Positions 1-7,307 of a DNA stretch of 10,938 bases are shown piece by piece. Position numbers and translations under genes: made by a program. A model generated the notes under the pieces. That model worked only from the letters and a program-made list of their open reading frames with translations, had not been told where the DNA came from and did not search any database. The stretch is from Cloacimonetes bacterium TCS62 (GTDB lineage Bacteria > Cloacimonadota > Cloacimonadia > Cloacimonadales > TCS61): positions 1 to 10,938 of the forward strand of contig LSCM01000026.1 in assembly GCA_001577185.1 (NCBI GenBank), in the 5' to 3' direction. Each line of letters begins with the position of its first letter. Positions within the stretch are counted from its first letter, which is position 1.

Positions 1-763
1 TGCTGTTTCGCTTGCTCCTTCCTATTTTGATTATCGAAGTTACTCCAGAGCGGTTGGTTTGGGCATCCAATTTCTATCATTGCAAACTGATTTTGATTTT
101 TCTGTGGAAGAGTATCTAGAACTTTGTGATGATGATAATTGTAAGTTAGTAATAATTTGTAATCCTAATAATCCTACAGGTAATTTGTTAGATAAAAATA
201 AAATAATAAAAGTTTTAGAAAATAGTGATCAACTTGTTTTGATAGACGAAACTTATTTTGAATTTTCGGGTATGACTTTTGCTGACCAAATTCATAAATA
301 TCCAAATCTGATGATCGTTCGCTCTTTTTCCAAATCTTTCTCTGCTGCAGGTTTGCGATTCGGATATATTATCTCTCGTCCCGAAAATATACATGAGCTA
401 AATAAAGTGATGACTATTTTTCATTTGAATTTAATGACACAAGTGATGGTTTCCACCATGCTGGAGAACGAAGAAATATTCTTGGAACACACCCGAAAAA
501 TAATAGCAAATAAGAAAGAAATATATGAAAAGCTATCTGCAATAAAAGGCATCTCGGTTCATCCATCATCAACTAATTTTTTAACCTTTTCTGCAGGAGA
601 TAGAACGAAAGAATTGTTCAATTTTTTATCTAAAAACAACGTAGCAATTCGCCCAGTTTGGCACCATCCAATTTTACATGATCATGTGCGAGTCACTATC
701 AGCAATAAAGGGCATAATGCTGTTTTTTTAAATTATGTCGAAAAATTTATGGAAAGTCAATAA
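1..763 (+). CDS. hisC: Histidinol-phosphate aminotransferase family (HisC-like), 5' end outside window
   Basis: This is a fold-type I PLP-dependent aminotransferase. HisC converts imidazole-acetol phosphate plus glutamate to histidinol phosphate in histidine synthesis in the cytoplasm. The frame is open from base 2 to the left edge, so 253 residues are visible and about 100 N-terminal residues are missing compared with a typical 350-residue HisC. Visible motifs are NPNNPTG (visible residues 54-60), the PLP-ring aspartate and tyrosine in IDETYFEF (Asp82, Tyr85), the Schiff-base lysine in RSFSKSFSAAGLRFGY (Lys111) and its phosphate-binding arginine (Arg119). The C-terminal RVTIS segment also matches the HisC pattern. 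The TTG at base 59 lies inside conserved sequence and is not a start. The next gene follows after 20 bases, so the two are probably co-transcribed. Related enzymes such as CobD share these motifs, so the substrate is inferred. No other his gene is in view. Confidence 0.8.
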   Translation, partial: AVSLAPSYFDYRSYSRAVGLGIQFLSLQTDFDFSVEEYLELCDDDNCKLVIICNPNNPTGNLLDKNKIIKVLENSDQLVLIDETYFEFSGMTFADQIHKYPNLMIVRSFSKSFSAAGLRFGYIISRPENIHELNKVMTIFHLNLMTQVMVSTMLENEEIFLEHTRKIIANKKEIYEKLSAIKGISVHPSSTNFLTFSAGDRTKELFNFLSKNNVAIRPVWHHPILHDHVRVTISNKGHNAVFLNYVEKFMESQ

Positions 764-783
764 TATTCTAATTAAGAGGAAAT

Positions 784-1563
784 ATGAGAAATAGTATATT
801 AGATTTTTACTATTTTAGCGGAACCGGTAATACACTGCTAGTGGTAAAAGAGATGATAAAATTCTTCCGAAAAAATAATTTGGTAGTCAATTTGAAACGA
901 ATTGAAGTTAGTGATCCATCACAGATCAACACCGATCATTTAATTGGATTAGCTTTTCCAGTAGCTGCCCAATCAACACATGAATTTCTCTGGGATTTTT
1001 TCAAATCTATAACTTCTACAAAGCAAGAAACAGAGATCTTTATGGTTGATACTTTAGCCGGTTTTAGCGGTGGAGTTGTAGGACCTCTAAAATCCATTCT
1101 AAAAAGTAAAGGATATAAACCAATTGCATCTAAAGAAATTAAGATGCCCAATAATCTCAATTTTAAAGAATTTAATGAGGTTAAAAGTGATAAAAAAATC
1201 CAAAAAGGTTTGAAGACCGCTAAAAAATTTGCTCATGATCTACTGTTTGGACTAAGTAAATGGCAAGGTTTGCCAATCCCAAATCTTATTCATAAAGTAT
1301 CAACTAATGCTAAAACCTGGGAATTCTTGCGTAGAAAATTTCGTTTAGATATTGATGAATCAAAATGTATTAAGTGTGGATTGTGTTACAAACTTTGTCC
1401 TGTGGATAATATTGAGATGCACACTTACCCTGAATTTTCTGAACATTGCCAGCTCTGTATGCGTTGTATCTCCTTTTGCCCCACCTTCGCAATATTCAAT
1501 CAATTTAAACCTATCCACACTTACACAGCATGCAAGAGTGACGAGATTCTAAAGGCAAAATGA
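784..1563 (+). CDS. EFR1-type protein: flavodoxin-like domain plus two [4Fe-4S] clusters
   Basis: This is a predicted cytoplasmic electron-transfer protein of 259 residues. The N-terminal flavodoxin-like domain opens with YYFSGTGNT (residues 9-17), the FMN phosphate-binding loop. The C-terminal bacterial ferredoxin domain has two CxxCxxCxxxCP motifs: Cys195/198/201/205 and Cys222/225/228/232, each followed by proline. This architecture matches the EFR1 family of anaerobes, whose physiological partners are mostly unknown. A purine-rich GAGGAA ribosome site sits a few bases before the ATG, and the gene starts 20 bases after the aminotransferase. The neighbour downstream, IspG, is itself a [4Fe-4S] enzyme that needs a low-potential electron donor, but a candidate promoter lies between them, so a partnership is only a guess. 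The family call is firm; the reaction is unknown. Confidence 0.88.
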   Translation: MRNSILDFYYFSGTGNTLLVVKEMIKFFRKNNLVVNLKRIEVSDPSQINTDHLIGLAFPVAAQSTHEFLWDFFKSITSTKQETEIFMVDTLAGFSGGVVGPLKSILKSKGYKPIASKEIKMPNNLNFKEFNEVKSDKKIQKGLKTAKKFAHDLLFGLSKWQGLPIPNLIHKVSTNAKTWEFLRRKFRLDIDESKCIKCGLCYKLCPVDNIEMHTYPEFSEHCQLCMRCISFCPTFAIFNQFKPIHTYTACKSDEILKAK

Positions 1564-1594
1564 TCTTATAACTCTGAATCGATTTATTTATTTC

Positions 1595-1624
1595 TTGACC
1601 TAATCCACTTACTTCATATATAAA
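1595..1624 (+). promoter_or_regulatory. Candidate sigma-70-type promoter of ispG
   Basis: TTGACC at 1595-1600 matches the -35 consensus at five of six bases. It is followed by TATATA at 1617-1622 (16-base spacer) or TATAAA at 1619-1624 (18-base spacer). It lies in the only sizeable spacer between the EFR1 gene and ispG. Transcription would start near 1629-1631, which leaves a leader of only about a dozen bases, with GGAG at 1632-1635 close to the 5' end of the transcript. This is motif matching only. Confidence 0.45.
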
Positions 1625-1641
1625 ATTTCTCGGAGTATTTA

Positions 1642-2691
1642 ATGAAAAGAAAAAAAACTAAAGTAATTCATGTAGGAAATGTTGCGATCGGTGGTGATAA
1701 TTCAATATCTATTCAGTCTATGACTAACACAAAAACTGCGAATATTCCTGCAACAGTTCAACAGATCAAAGAGCTAGCAATAGCGGGGTGTGAAATTGTG
1801 CGAGTAGCAATACCGGATTTAGACTCAGCAAATGCTATTAAAGACATAAAGAAACAGATATCAATACCATTAATTGCAGATATACATTTTGATCATAAGC
1901 TTGCAATTGCAGCCATTCAAGCTGGAGTGGACGGTCTTAGATTAAATCCGGGAAATATTGGAAGTCAAAATAAAGTCTTAAAGGTTGTAGATGCTATTAA
2001 AGACAGAAGAATACCAATTAGGATAGGTGTAAATAGTGGTTCAATTTCCAAAAAAATGCTCCGGAAATATGGAGTTTCGGCCATAGCTTTAGTCGAAAGT
2101 GCCTTAGAACACGTATCAATTTTAGAGAATGCCGATTATCATGAGATCAAAATTTCAGTTAAGGCATCATCTGTTCCACTGACGATCGATGCATATAAAT
2201 TACTTTCTTCTAACACCGATTATCCTTTACATCTTGGAATTACCGAAGCAGGTACAGAATTTAAGGGTACGATCAAATCTTCTATTGGAATTGGAAGCTT
2301 ACTAGCACAAGGTATTGGTGATACGCTCCGTGTATCCTTAACAGCAGATCCCATAAAAGAAATAAGCATAGCTAAAGAAATTTTAAAAGCGCTTCATTTG
2401 CGAAGTGGGTTAGATATTATCTCCTGCCCTACATGTGGTAGAACTGAGATCGATATAATTTCACTAGCTGATAAAGTAGAAAAAGCTCTGCATAAATATG
2501 CTGATAATGATCTTTCAGTAGCTGTGATGGGATGTGTTGTAAATGGTCCTGGAGAAGCAAGAGAAGCTGATTTTGGAATTGCAGGTGGGAAAAAAGAGGG
2601 CTTACTCTTTAAAAAAGGGGAAATAATAAAAAAAGTACCTGAAAATAATTTAGTCGATGAACTTCTTAAATTGATCGAAACAAATTCTTAA
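1642..2691 (+). CDS. ispG: 4-hydroxy-3-methylbut-2-en-1-yl diphosphate synthase (IspG/GcpE)
   Basis: IspG is the penultimate enzyme of the MEP isoprenoid pathway. It reductively converts 2-C-methyl-erythritol 2,4-cyclodiphosphate to HMBPP using a [4Fe-4S] cluster and a flavodoxin or ferredoxin donor. The 349-residue protein is the compact bacterial form without the plant-type insert. The TIM-barrel half carries SIQSMTNT (residues 23-30), IADIHFD (78-84) and GLRLNPGNIG (98-107). The cluster-binding half carries SCPTCGRTEID (Cys262, Cys265) and MGCVVNGPGEA (Cys298, Glu305), which supply the three cysteines and the glutamate known to ligate the cluster. The ATG has a GGAG site 6 bases upstream. 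The gene has its own candidate promoter and is followed after 18 bases by the Omp85-family gene, so the two may be transcribed together. All key residues are intact. Confidence 0.97.
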   Translation: MKRKKTKVIHVGNVAIGGDNSISIQSMTNTKTANIPATVQQIKELAIAGCEIVRVAIPDLDSANAIKDIKKQISIPLIADIHFDHKLAIAAIQAGVDGLRLNPGNIGSQNKVLKVVDAIKDRRIPIRIGVNSGSISKKMLRKYGVSAIALVESALEHVSILENADYHEIKISVKASSVPLTIDAYKLLSSNTDYPLHLGITEAGTEFKGTIKSSIGIGSLLAQGIGDTLRVSLTADPIKEISIAKEILKALHLRSGLDIISCPTCGRTEIDIISLADKVEKALHKYADNDLSVAVMGCVVNGPGEAREADFGIAGGKKEGLLFKKGEIIKKVPENNLVDELLKLIETNS

Positions 2692-2709
2692 CTTTTTTAT
2701 TAAGATAAA

Positions 2710-4383
2710 ATGCATAAGAACTTTCGTTTAACTTTCTTTATCATATCATTTCTTGGCATATTTGTTTTTAGTGGGGCGAAGCCAACTATTGGCAAAATAG
2801 ATTTTGAAGGGAATACTTTCATAACAAATGATAGATTGAGCTATCAAATCAATTCCAAAAAGGGAAACATATTTAATCAAAAAGTACTGAACAATGATAT
2901 AAAATTAATCTCCAGATTATATGAACAAAAAGGATTTTATAACATCAAGATTCACACTCCAGTTATTATTCCTAAGCTGCCCGATGAAGTCGATATAAAA
3001 TTTAGAATTGATGAGAAAGATAATCCCGCAATAGCAAAATTGCAACTAATAGGTAACCACTACATTTCAGATAGAATGATCTTTGATAAGATCAGTAATA
3101 ATGCAAAAGAATTACCAGATATTCAAATGATCCTCAAGAATATCGTGGATTTTTATGCATCCAATGGTTTCTTTTTTGCTGATATTCAAATAAACAATAT
3201 AAAGATCATCTCGGATTCTCTAGATGTAACCTTACAGATAAAAGAAGGAAAACATTGTGATTTTAAAGAGTATAAATTCGAAGGTAATAAAGTAACACGC
3301 AGGAATACGTTGCTCAAGATATCTCGTTTAAGTTTGGTAAAAGATATCACACGCAATGTTTTACAGCAAGCTGCGGAAAACGTTCGTAGAAAAGATTATA
3401 TAAAAAGTTGTCAGATAATACCGATCAACCATTCTCAACTTTTATTCAAGATCGAAGAAGATAGAATGAGTAGAATTTCCGGAATTGCTGGTTTAGACAA
3501 TTCGAAAGAAAAACAAGGTATTACCGGTTTTATGAATTTACAATTTTTGAATTTGTATGGGACTGATCGTTCATTATCATTAAATTGGCAGCATCTTTCT
3601 ACAACAAAGAGGATTATTGAATTGTCTTATCATGAATCTGGTTTTAGAGATATTCCTATCAATGGTAATTTTATCTTAAGACGTGAAGAGATCGATTCGA
3701 CATATATAAAGACAAAGTTTGATTCCGAAATGTATTACTATGACCTTTTGAATAAATTTGGGTTTTACTTTGGTCAGGATGATATCTTTCCGCAGACAAA
3801 CGATCAACAACTAGCAGAGAAACTGAATTTTAGAAAATTGGGTATTTTTTGGCAAAGGATCAATATCGATAATTTTCTTAATCCAACCAGAGGTAGTGAA
3901 TTTTATCTGAAGTATTACTATATTTTCAGTAATGTAGAAGGAAATAATGTTAAGAAACAATCTGTTGAATTTAGCTGGGAAAAATATTATGATCTAGCAA
4001 AAAAAATAGTTTCCTACAGCAATATTTCTGCAAATGTGATCGAAAATAAAGACCTTAGTGAATTTGAAACTTATGAGTTGGGAGGTAATAAAAATCTTCG
4101 CGGTTTTAATGAAAATAATTTCTCAGGTTTTCGTATCGGATGGATAAATCTTGAATTACGTTATCTGCTCGGGAACAATTCGAGGATCTTTTTATTTTCG
4201 GATTATGGTTATGTAGAATCTACTGAATATACATTTGGAAAATTATTTGGTTTTGGTTTCGGATTACGAACAGAAACAAAGTTGGGCATCTTGGGCATAG
4301 ATTATGGTTTGAACTATAATGGTAAAAATTTTAGAAATCCACTTGACGGTATCATTCATTTTGGTTTAGAAACTAAATTATAA
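2710..4383 (+). CDS. Omp85 family outer-membrane assembly protein, three POTRA domains (BamA/TamA-like)
   Basis: This is an outer-membrane beta-barrel insertase or translocation factor with periplasmic POTRA domains. Residues 1-23 form a signal peptide (Lys/Arg start, hydrophobic core, likely cut after SGA). Three POTRA-like repeats begin with the same pattern: IGKIDFEGN (27-35), IAKLQLIGN (108-116) and FKEYKFEGN (185-193). A barrel-like region from about residue 255 carries NPTRGSEF (391-398) and the loop-6 signature GGNKNLRGF (458-466). At 557 residues with three POTRAs, the architecture is closer to TamA than to five-POTRA BamA. The last residue is leucine, where the family usually ends in an aromatic residue. 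The spacer before the ATG has no strong Shine-Dalgarno site. No tamB, skp or other assembly gene is in view, so the exact subfamily is open. Confidence 0.87.
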   Translation: MHKNFRLTFFIISFLGIFVFSGAKPTIGKIDFEGNTFITNDRLSYQINSKKGNIFNQKVLNNDIKLISRLYEQKGFYNIKIHTPVIIPKLPDEVDIKFRIDEKDNPAIAKLQLIGNHYISDRMIFDKISNNAKELPDIQMILKNIVDFYASNGFFFADIQINNIKIISDSLDVTLQIKEGKHCDFKEYKFEGNKVTRRNTLLKISRLSLVKDITRNVLQQAAENVRRKDYIKSCQIIPINHSQLLFKIEEDRMSRISGIAGLDNSKEKQGITGFMNLQFLNLYGTDRSLSLNWQHLSTTKRIIELSYHESGFRDIPINGNFILRREEIDSTYIKTKFDSEMYYYDLLNKFGFYFGQDDIFPQTNDQQLAEKLNFRKLGIFWQRINIDNFLNPTRGSEFYLKYYYIFSNVEGNNVKKQSVEFSWEKYYDLAKKIVSYSNISANVIENKDLSEFETYELGGNKNLRGFNENNFSGFRIGWINLELRYLLGNNSRIFLFSDYGYVESTEYTFGKLFGFGFGLRTETKLGILGIDYGLNYNGKNFRNPLDGIIHFGLETKL

Positions 4384-4434
4384 TCTTAAAAAAGTTTTTA
4401 ATTGATAAAAAAATAAAACATAAAATTTCAATAA

Positions 4435-4439
4435 AGGAG
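4435..4439 (+). promoter_or_regulatory. Ribosome binding site that sets the start of the NYN gene
   Basis: AGGAG at 4435-4439 lies five bases before the ATG at 4445 but only two bases before the in-frame TTG at 4442. Normal spacing therefore favours the ATG, which drops one residue from the longest possible frame. Confidence 0.75.
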
Positions 4440-4444
4440 TATTG

Positions 4445-5275
4445 ATGGAGAAAAGTAATAGTATAAAAGTTGGTGTGTATGTGGATGTTTCAAACATAGC
4501 TCAAAATGGTGGATTTGGCATGCAATATGATGTGCTACGGGAATTTGCTTGCCGTAACGATGGTGTAGCAATAAGGCTTAATGCCTATGTAGCTCATGAT
4601 GAAGAAAAGGCTGAAAAAGATAAAGAATATCAAACCAAATCACAAAATTTTCACTCAATTTTAAGAGATTTTGGATTTAAGGTAATAGTTAAGAAAGTAA
4701 AGTGGTTTACTGATGAACATGGTAACCGATATGGAAAATCTAATGCAGATCTGGATATGGCTGTTGACGCACTGATGCAATCTGAAAGACTAGATTATGT
4801 TTTGATGGTTACTGGAGATGGAGATTTTATTCAAGTTGTTAGAGCACTGCAAAGTAAAGGCTGTCGTGTAGAAGCTTTAGCTTTCAAGAATGTAGCTCAT
4901 GAACTTAGAAAAGAAGCTGATGTTTTTACTTCCGGATACCTCGTACCAAAACTTCTCCCTATAGATCCACATCATAAAGATAATGACAAAGAGCTCTTTC
5001 GTGGTGTTTGCTATAATTTCCATCATAATAAAGATCCCAAAAAAGGTTATGGCTTTATGCGCTATATGAAAAATTTAAGTGGTAGCTTATGGATAACTGA
5101 TTCCCGCAGAAAGGGATCTCCTTATGAAACTGCTTTTGTCCATAGTAGTCAGTTTCCAAAGGATTTTGATGTTAACACGCTTCCTAATCGAGAGCAAATC
5201 TTCGAATTTGAAACTAAAAAAGACAAGAATGGACGTTTACAAGCTGAGAATGTAAAATTAGTTTATCATTATTAA
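4445..5275 (+). CDS. NYN-domain (LabA/DUF88, PIN-like) protein with C-terminal cold-shock-like domain
   Basis: This 276-residue cytoplasmic protein is a predicted RNA nuclease or RNA-binding factor. The N-terminal NYN domain (about 8-170) shows the acidic PIN-like set: VYVDVSNI (Asp14, Asn17), KSNADLDMAVDAL (Asp102, Asp104, Asp108) and TGDGDF (Asp125, Asp127). These line the metal site in NYN nucleases. The tail (about 186-276) reads like a cold-shock domain: an opening RGVCYNF strand, KGYGFM (200-205) at the RNP1 position, AFVHSSQF (230-237) at the RNP2 position, then EFETKKDKNGRLQAENV (254-270), matching the closing CSD strands. The NYN call is strong; the CSD call is my reading of the pattern, with a longer loop than usual between the RNP motifs. 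The gene ends one base before the Ppx/GppA gene, so translation may be coupled. The RNA target is unknown. Confidence 0.87.
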   Translation: MEKSNSIKVGVYVDVSNIAQNGGFGMQYDVLREFACRNDGVAIRLNAYVAHDEEKAEKDKEYQTKSQNFHSILRDFGFKVIVKKVKWFTDEHGNRYGKSNADLDMAVDALMQSERLDYVLMVTGDGDFIQVVRALQSKGCRVEALAFKNVAHELRKEADVFTSGYLVPKLLPIDPHHKDNDKELFRGVCYNFHHNKDPKKGYGFMRYMKNLSGSLWITDSRRKGSPYETAFVHSSQFPKDFDVNTLPNREQIFEFETKKDKNGRLQAENVKLVYHY

Positions 5276-5276
5276 A

Positions 5277-6185
5277 ATGAACAAAAAAATCGCTGTCATC
5301 GTCGTAGGAACAAATAACGTTAGTCTATTAATAGCAAAGAAAGATGGCTTGAACATTGAAATACTAAAAAGAAAATCTGATGTTTCTGCCTTAGGTCGCA
5401 ATATGGAGAATGGAAAGTTAACTAATGCGGCAATTAGACGCACAAAATCAGTTTTACATGACAATATCCTCTACAGCAAATTAGTAACGGATGAAATTAT
5501 TGTAATTGCCACAAGTTGCTCTCGAGATGCCAAGAATATTATTCAACTTTCAAATTGGTTAAAAAAGAAACATAATTTAAAATATAATGTAATATCCGGT
5601 AAAAAGGAAGCATATTTAAATGGATTAGCAAATTTAAATGAATTCTCTGCAGATAACTGCATTCTTTTATTTGATGTTGGAGGTGGTAGCACAGAATTTA
5701 CCGTAATAAAGAATAAAGAGATCACCTCTACCAATAGCATCGAGCTGGGTGTTCGAAGATTGGATACATCATTTAAATATGATTTTAATAACAAAATAAA
5801 CTGGACGAAAAACATGCTGCAAAAGTTCAAAATTCAGAAAAATGATAATTATCGTCTGATTATGATAGGAGATATTGCCCAAAATATAGCTGCCTTAGTA
5901 AATGACTATAATGGAGCGACTATGGAAGTTATGAATAAATGTAAAGTAAAGAAAGCAATATTACAAAAACTGCTGGTCAATTTTAGAAAATATCCTGCTA
6001 CGTTAGTTAAAGATAAATTGAATTCTGGTCAAATTCGTTCAGAAATAGTTTCTACCGGATTAATGATCGTAATTGAAATTTTAACGCATTTTAAGGTGAA
6101 AGAATGTACGATCAGTGAACATGGAATTTCATCTGGTATCCTTTATCAATCTGATAAAGAGTTAAAAAAGATGTTGAAAAATTAG
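5277..6185 (+). CDS. Ppx/GppA phosphatase family protein with altered active-site motifs
   Basis: This protein belongs to the exopolyphosphatase / pppGpp phosphohydrolase family (ASKHA fold). At 302 residues it is the short form without the C-terminal HD-like domain. Family landmarks in order are LGRNMENGKL (39-48), VIATSCSRDAKN (76-87), VISGKKEA (105-112, with the expected catalytic-type Glu111), LFDVGGGSTEF (131-141), ELGVRRL (156-162) and a C-terminal ISEHGISSGILYQ (279-291). Two motifs deviate. The N-terminal phosphate loop, normally DIGSNS, reads VVGTNN, with Val9 at the usual aspartate. The later GGT-type segment reads GDIAQN (198-203). Activity on polyphosphate or (p)ppGpp is therefore doubtful. 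The ATG lies one base after the NYN stop codon, with no separate Shine-Dalgarno site, so it probably depends on translation of the upstream gene. DAHP synthase follows after 40 bases. Confidence 0.85.
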   Translation: MNKKIAVIVVGTNNVSLLIAKKDGLNIEILKRKSDVSALGRNMENGKLTNAAIRRTKSVLHDNILYSKLVTDEIIVIATSCSRDAKNIIQLSNWLKKKHNLKYNVISGKKEAYLNGLANLNEFSADNCILLFDVGGGSTEFTVIKNKEITSTNSIELGVRRLDTSFKYDFNNKINWTKNMLQKFKIQKNDNYRLIMIGDIAQNIAALVNDYNGATMEVMNKCKVKKAILQKLLVNFRKYPATLVKDKLNSGQIRSEIVSTGLMIVIEILTHFKVKECTISEHGISSGILYQSDKELKKMLKN

Positions 6186-6225
6186 ATTTACTATATCTTT
6201 CGATATGTTGTATTAGGAAGGTTTT

Positions 6226-7029
6226 ATGGAATATTTTGATAATATTAAGAAGCAAGCTGGAAAGCCAGTTCAGATAAATATTAAGAATAGAAAGATCACT
6301 AGAGATAATTTTACTTGTATTGCTGGTCCATGCACGATCGAAAATTATGAAGATCTTTTTAAAATAGCTACTAATTTGAAAAAAATAGGTATCGAATTTT
6401 TCAGAGGTGGCACTTATAAAATGCGAACTTCTCCATACGATTTCCAAGGATTGAAAGAACAGGGATTAAAGTACATTTATAAGGTGAGTAATGAATTAGA
6501 GATGATCTCTGTCTCGGAAGTTATTTGTGCACAGGATGTAAATTTAATGTCACAATACGTTGATATTTTGCAGGTTGGAACGCGCAACATGTATAATTAT
6601 AGTTTACTGCGTGAATTAGGAAAAATCAGTAATCCGGTTATCCTAAAACGAGGTATGAGTAGTACGATCAAAGAATGGCTTCTTGCTGCAGAACACATAA
6701 TTGAAGCTGGTAATCCCAATGTGATTTTATGCGAACGTGGAATCCGGACATTCGAAAATTATACTCGTTATACTTTAGATATCTCTGCAATTCAAGCTGT
6801 AAAAAATCTGAGTAATTTACCGGTCATAGTCGATCCTTCCCACAGTTCGGGAAGACGAGATATGATCGAATCTCTCAGCCTTGCTGCTGTAGCTGCCGGT
6901 GCTGATGGACTTCTAATCGAAACGCATTTTTCACCTGATGAGACTATCTGCGATAGTAAGCAAACGATCGATTTGGAAATGCTGGAAAAAATATTAAGCA
7001 AAACAAAGAATATAGTAAAAGTTAGATAG
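6226..7029 (+). CDS. aroF: 3-deoxy-7-phosphoheptulonate (DAHP) synthase, type I-beta, catalytic core only
   Basis: This enzyme condenses phosphoenolpyruvate and erythrose 4-phosphate, the first step of the shikimate pathway. The 267-residue protein is the KDO8P-synthase-like I-beta class. Motifs are IAGPCTIE (metal ligand Cys36), GGTYKMRTSPYDFQG (61-75), VGTRNMYNYSLLRE (117-130), LKRGMS (140-145), CERGIRTF (169-176), VDPSHSSGRR (202-211, metal His206) and the ETHFSPDETICD segment (metal Glu232 and Asp243). KMRTSP replaces the usual KPRTSP. No N-terminal ferredoxin-like or chorismate mutase domain is fused, so feedback control through such domains is not expected. The ribosome site AGGAAGG ends four bases before the ATG. 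It is the last plus-strand gene of this block; no other aro gene is in the window. The symbol follows common usage for this class and may be aroA or aroG in other schemes. Confidence 0.94.
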   Translation: MEYFDNIKKQAGKPVQINIKNRKITRDNFTCIAGPCTIENYEDLFKIATNLKKIGIEFFRGGTYKMRTSPYDFQGLKEQGLKYIYKVSNELEMISVSEVICAQDVNLMSQYVDILQVGTRNMYNYSLLRELGKISNPVILKRGMSSTIKEWLLAAEHIIEAGNPNVILCERGIRTFENYTRYTLDISAIQAVKNLSNLPVIVDPSHSSGRRDMIESLSLAAVAAGADGLLIETHFSPDETICDSKQTIDLEMLEKILSKTKNIVKVR

Positions 7030-7048
7030 AGAAATTATTTTTTGTTAA

Positions 7049-7254
7049 TTATGAGCTTCCCTTTGCTTTAAAAGAATACGGTTGAATCACAATAGCATCG
7101 ACGATATGATCTTAGTAGTGTTGTTGGTGTCAGCTAACTTACTTTCTTTGACCATTTGATCAAAACTGAACTTGCGAGTGAATAAATCTTTGGAAAGTTG
7201 TAAGATCGGAGTTTGTGGTGCGACGCTCAGTGGCGAAAAATTCCGATTGAAAGA
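7049..7254 (-). pseudogene. Possible remnant of a small minus-strand gene, frameshifted, product unknown
   Basis: The 278-base gap between the DAHP synthase and psuG has no intact gene. On the minus strand a stretch without stops covers 7087-7254 (55 codons), rich in charged and hydrophobic residues, with segments such as PQTPILQLSKDLF and FDQMVKESKLAD. It ends in an in-frame TGA at 7087-7089. Shifting frame near 7105-7110 lets the reading continue as VDAIVIQPYSFKAKGSS to a TAA at 7049-7051. The two pieces read naturally as one tail if one base has been lost or two gained. I do not recognise a family. The stretch 7201-7250 looks slightly richer in G+C than its surroundings. It may be decayed DNA, or chance open frames downstream of psuG. 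Confidence 0.3.
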
Positions 7255-7307
7255 TTATATTTCACACTCCTAGTCAGTTATTTAATCAATAAATCTCATT
7301 TCATTGG

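Noticed and set aside
59..61. TTG as the start of the HisC-like gene
   Set aside because: The frame is open to the left edge and the preceding residues (APSYFDYRSY) fit the aminotransferase fold, so the gene continues upstream.
4386..4401. Inverted repeat TTAAAAA/TTTTTAA after the Omp85 gene as a terminator
   Set aside because: The arms consist only of A and T with almost no loop and no G+C stem, so it would be unstable; runs like this are expected by chance in AT-rich spacers.
6112..6447. A 111-codon minus-strand open frame across the Ppx-like/DAHP synthase junction
   Set aside because: It is antisense to two well-supported genes, including the conserved N-terminal half of DAHP synthase, and has no coding signature.
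7155..7164. Ten-base palindrome TTTGATCAAA as an operator
   Set aside because: It lies in the coding-like remnant, far from any start codon, and GATC-centred palindromes of this size are expected given the frequent GATC.
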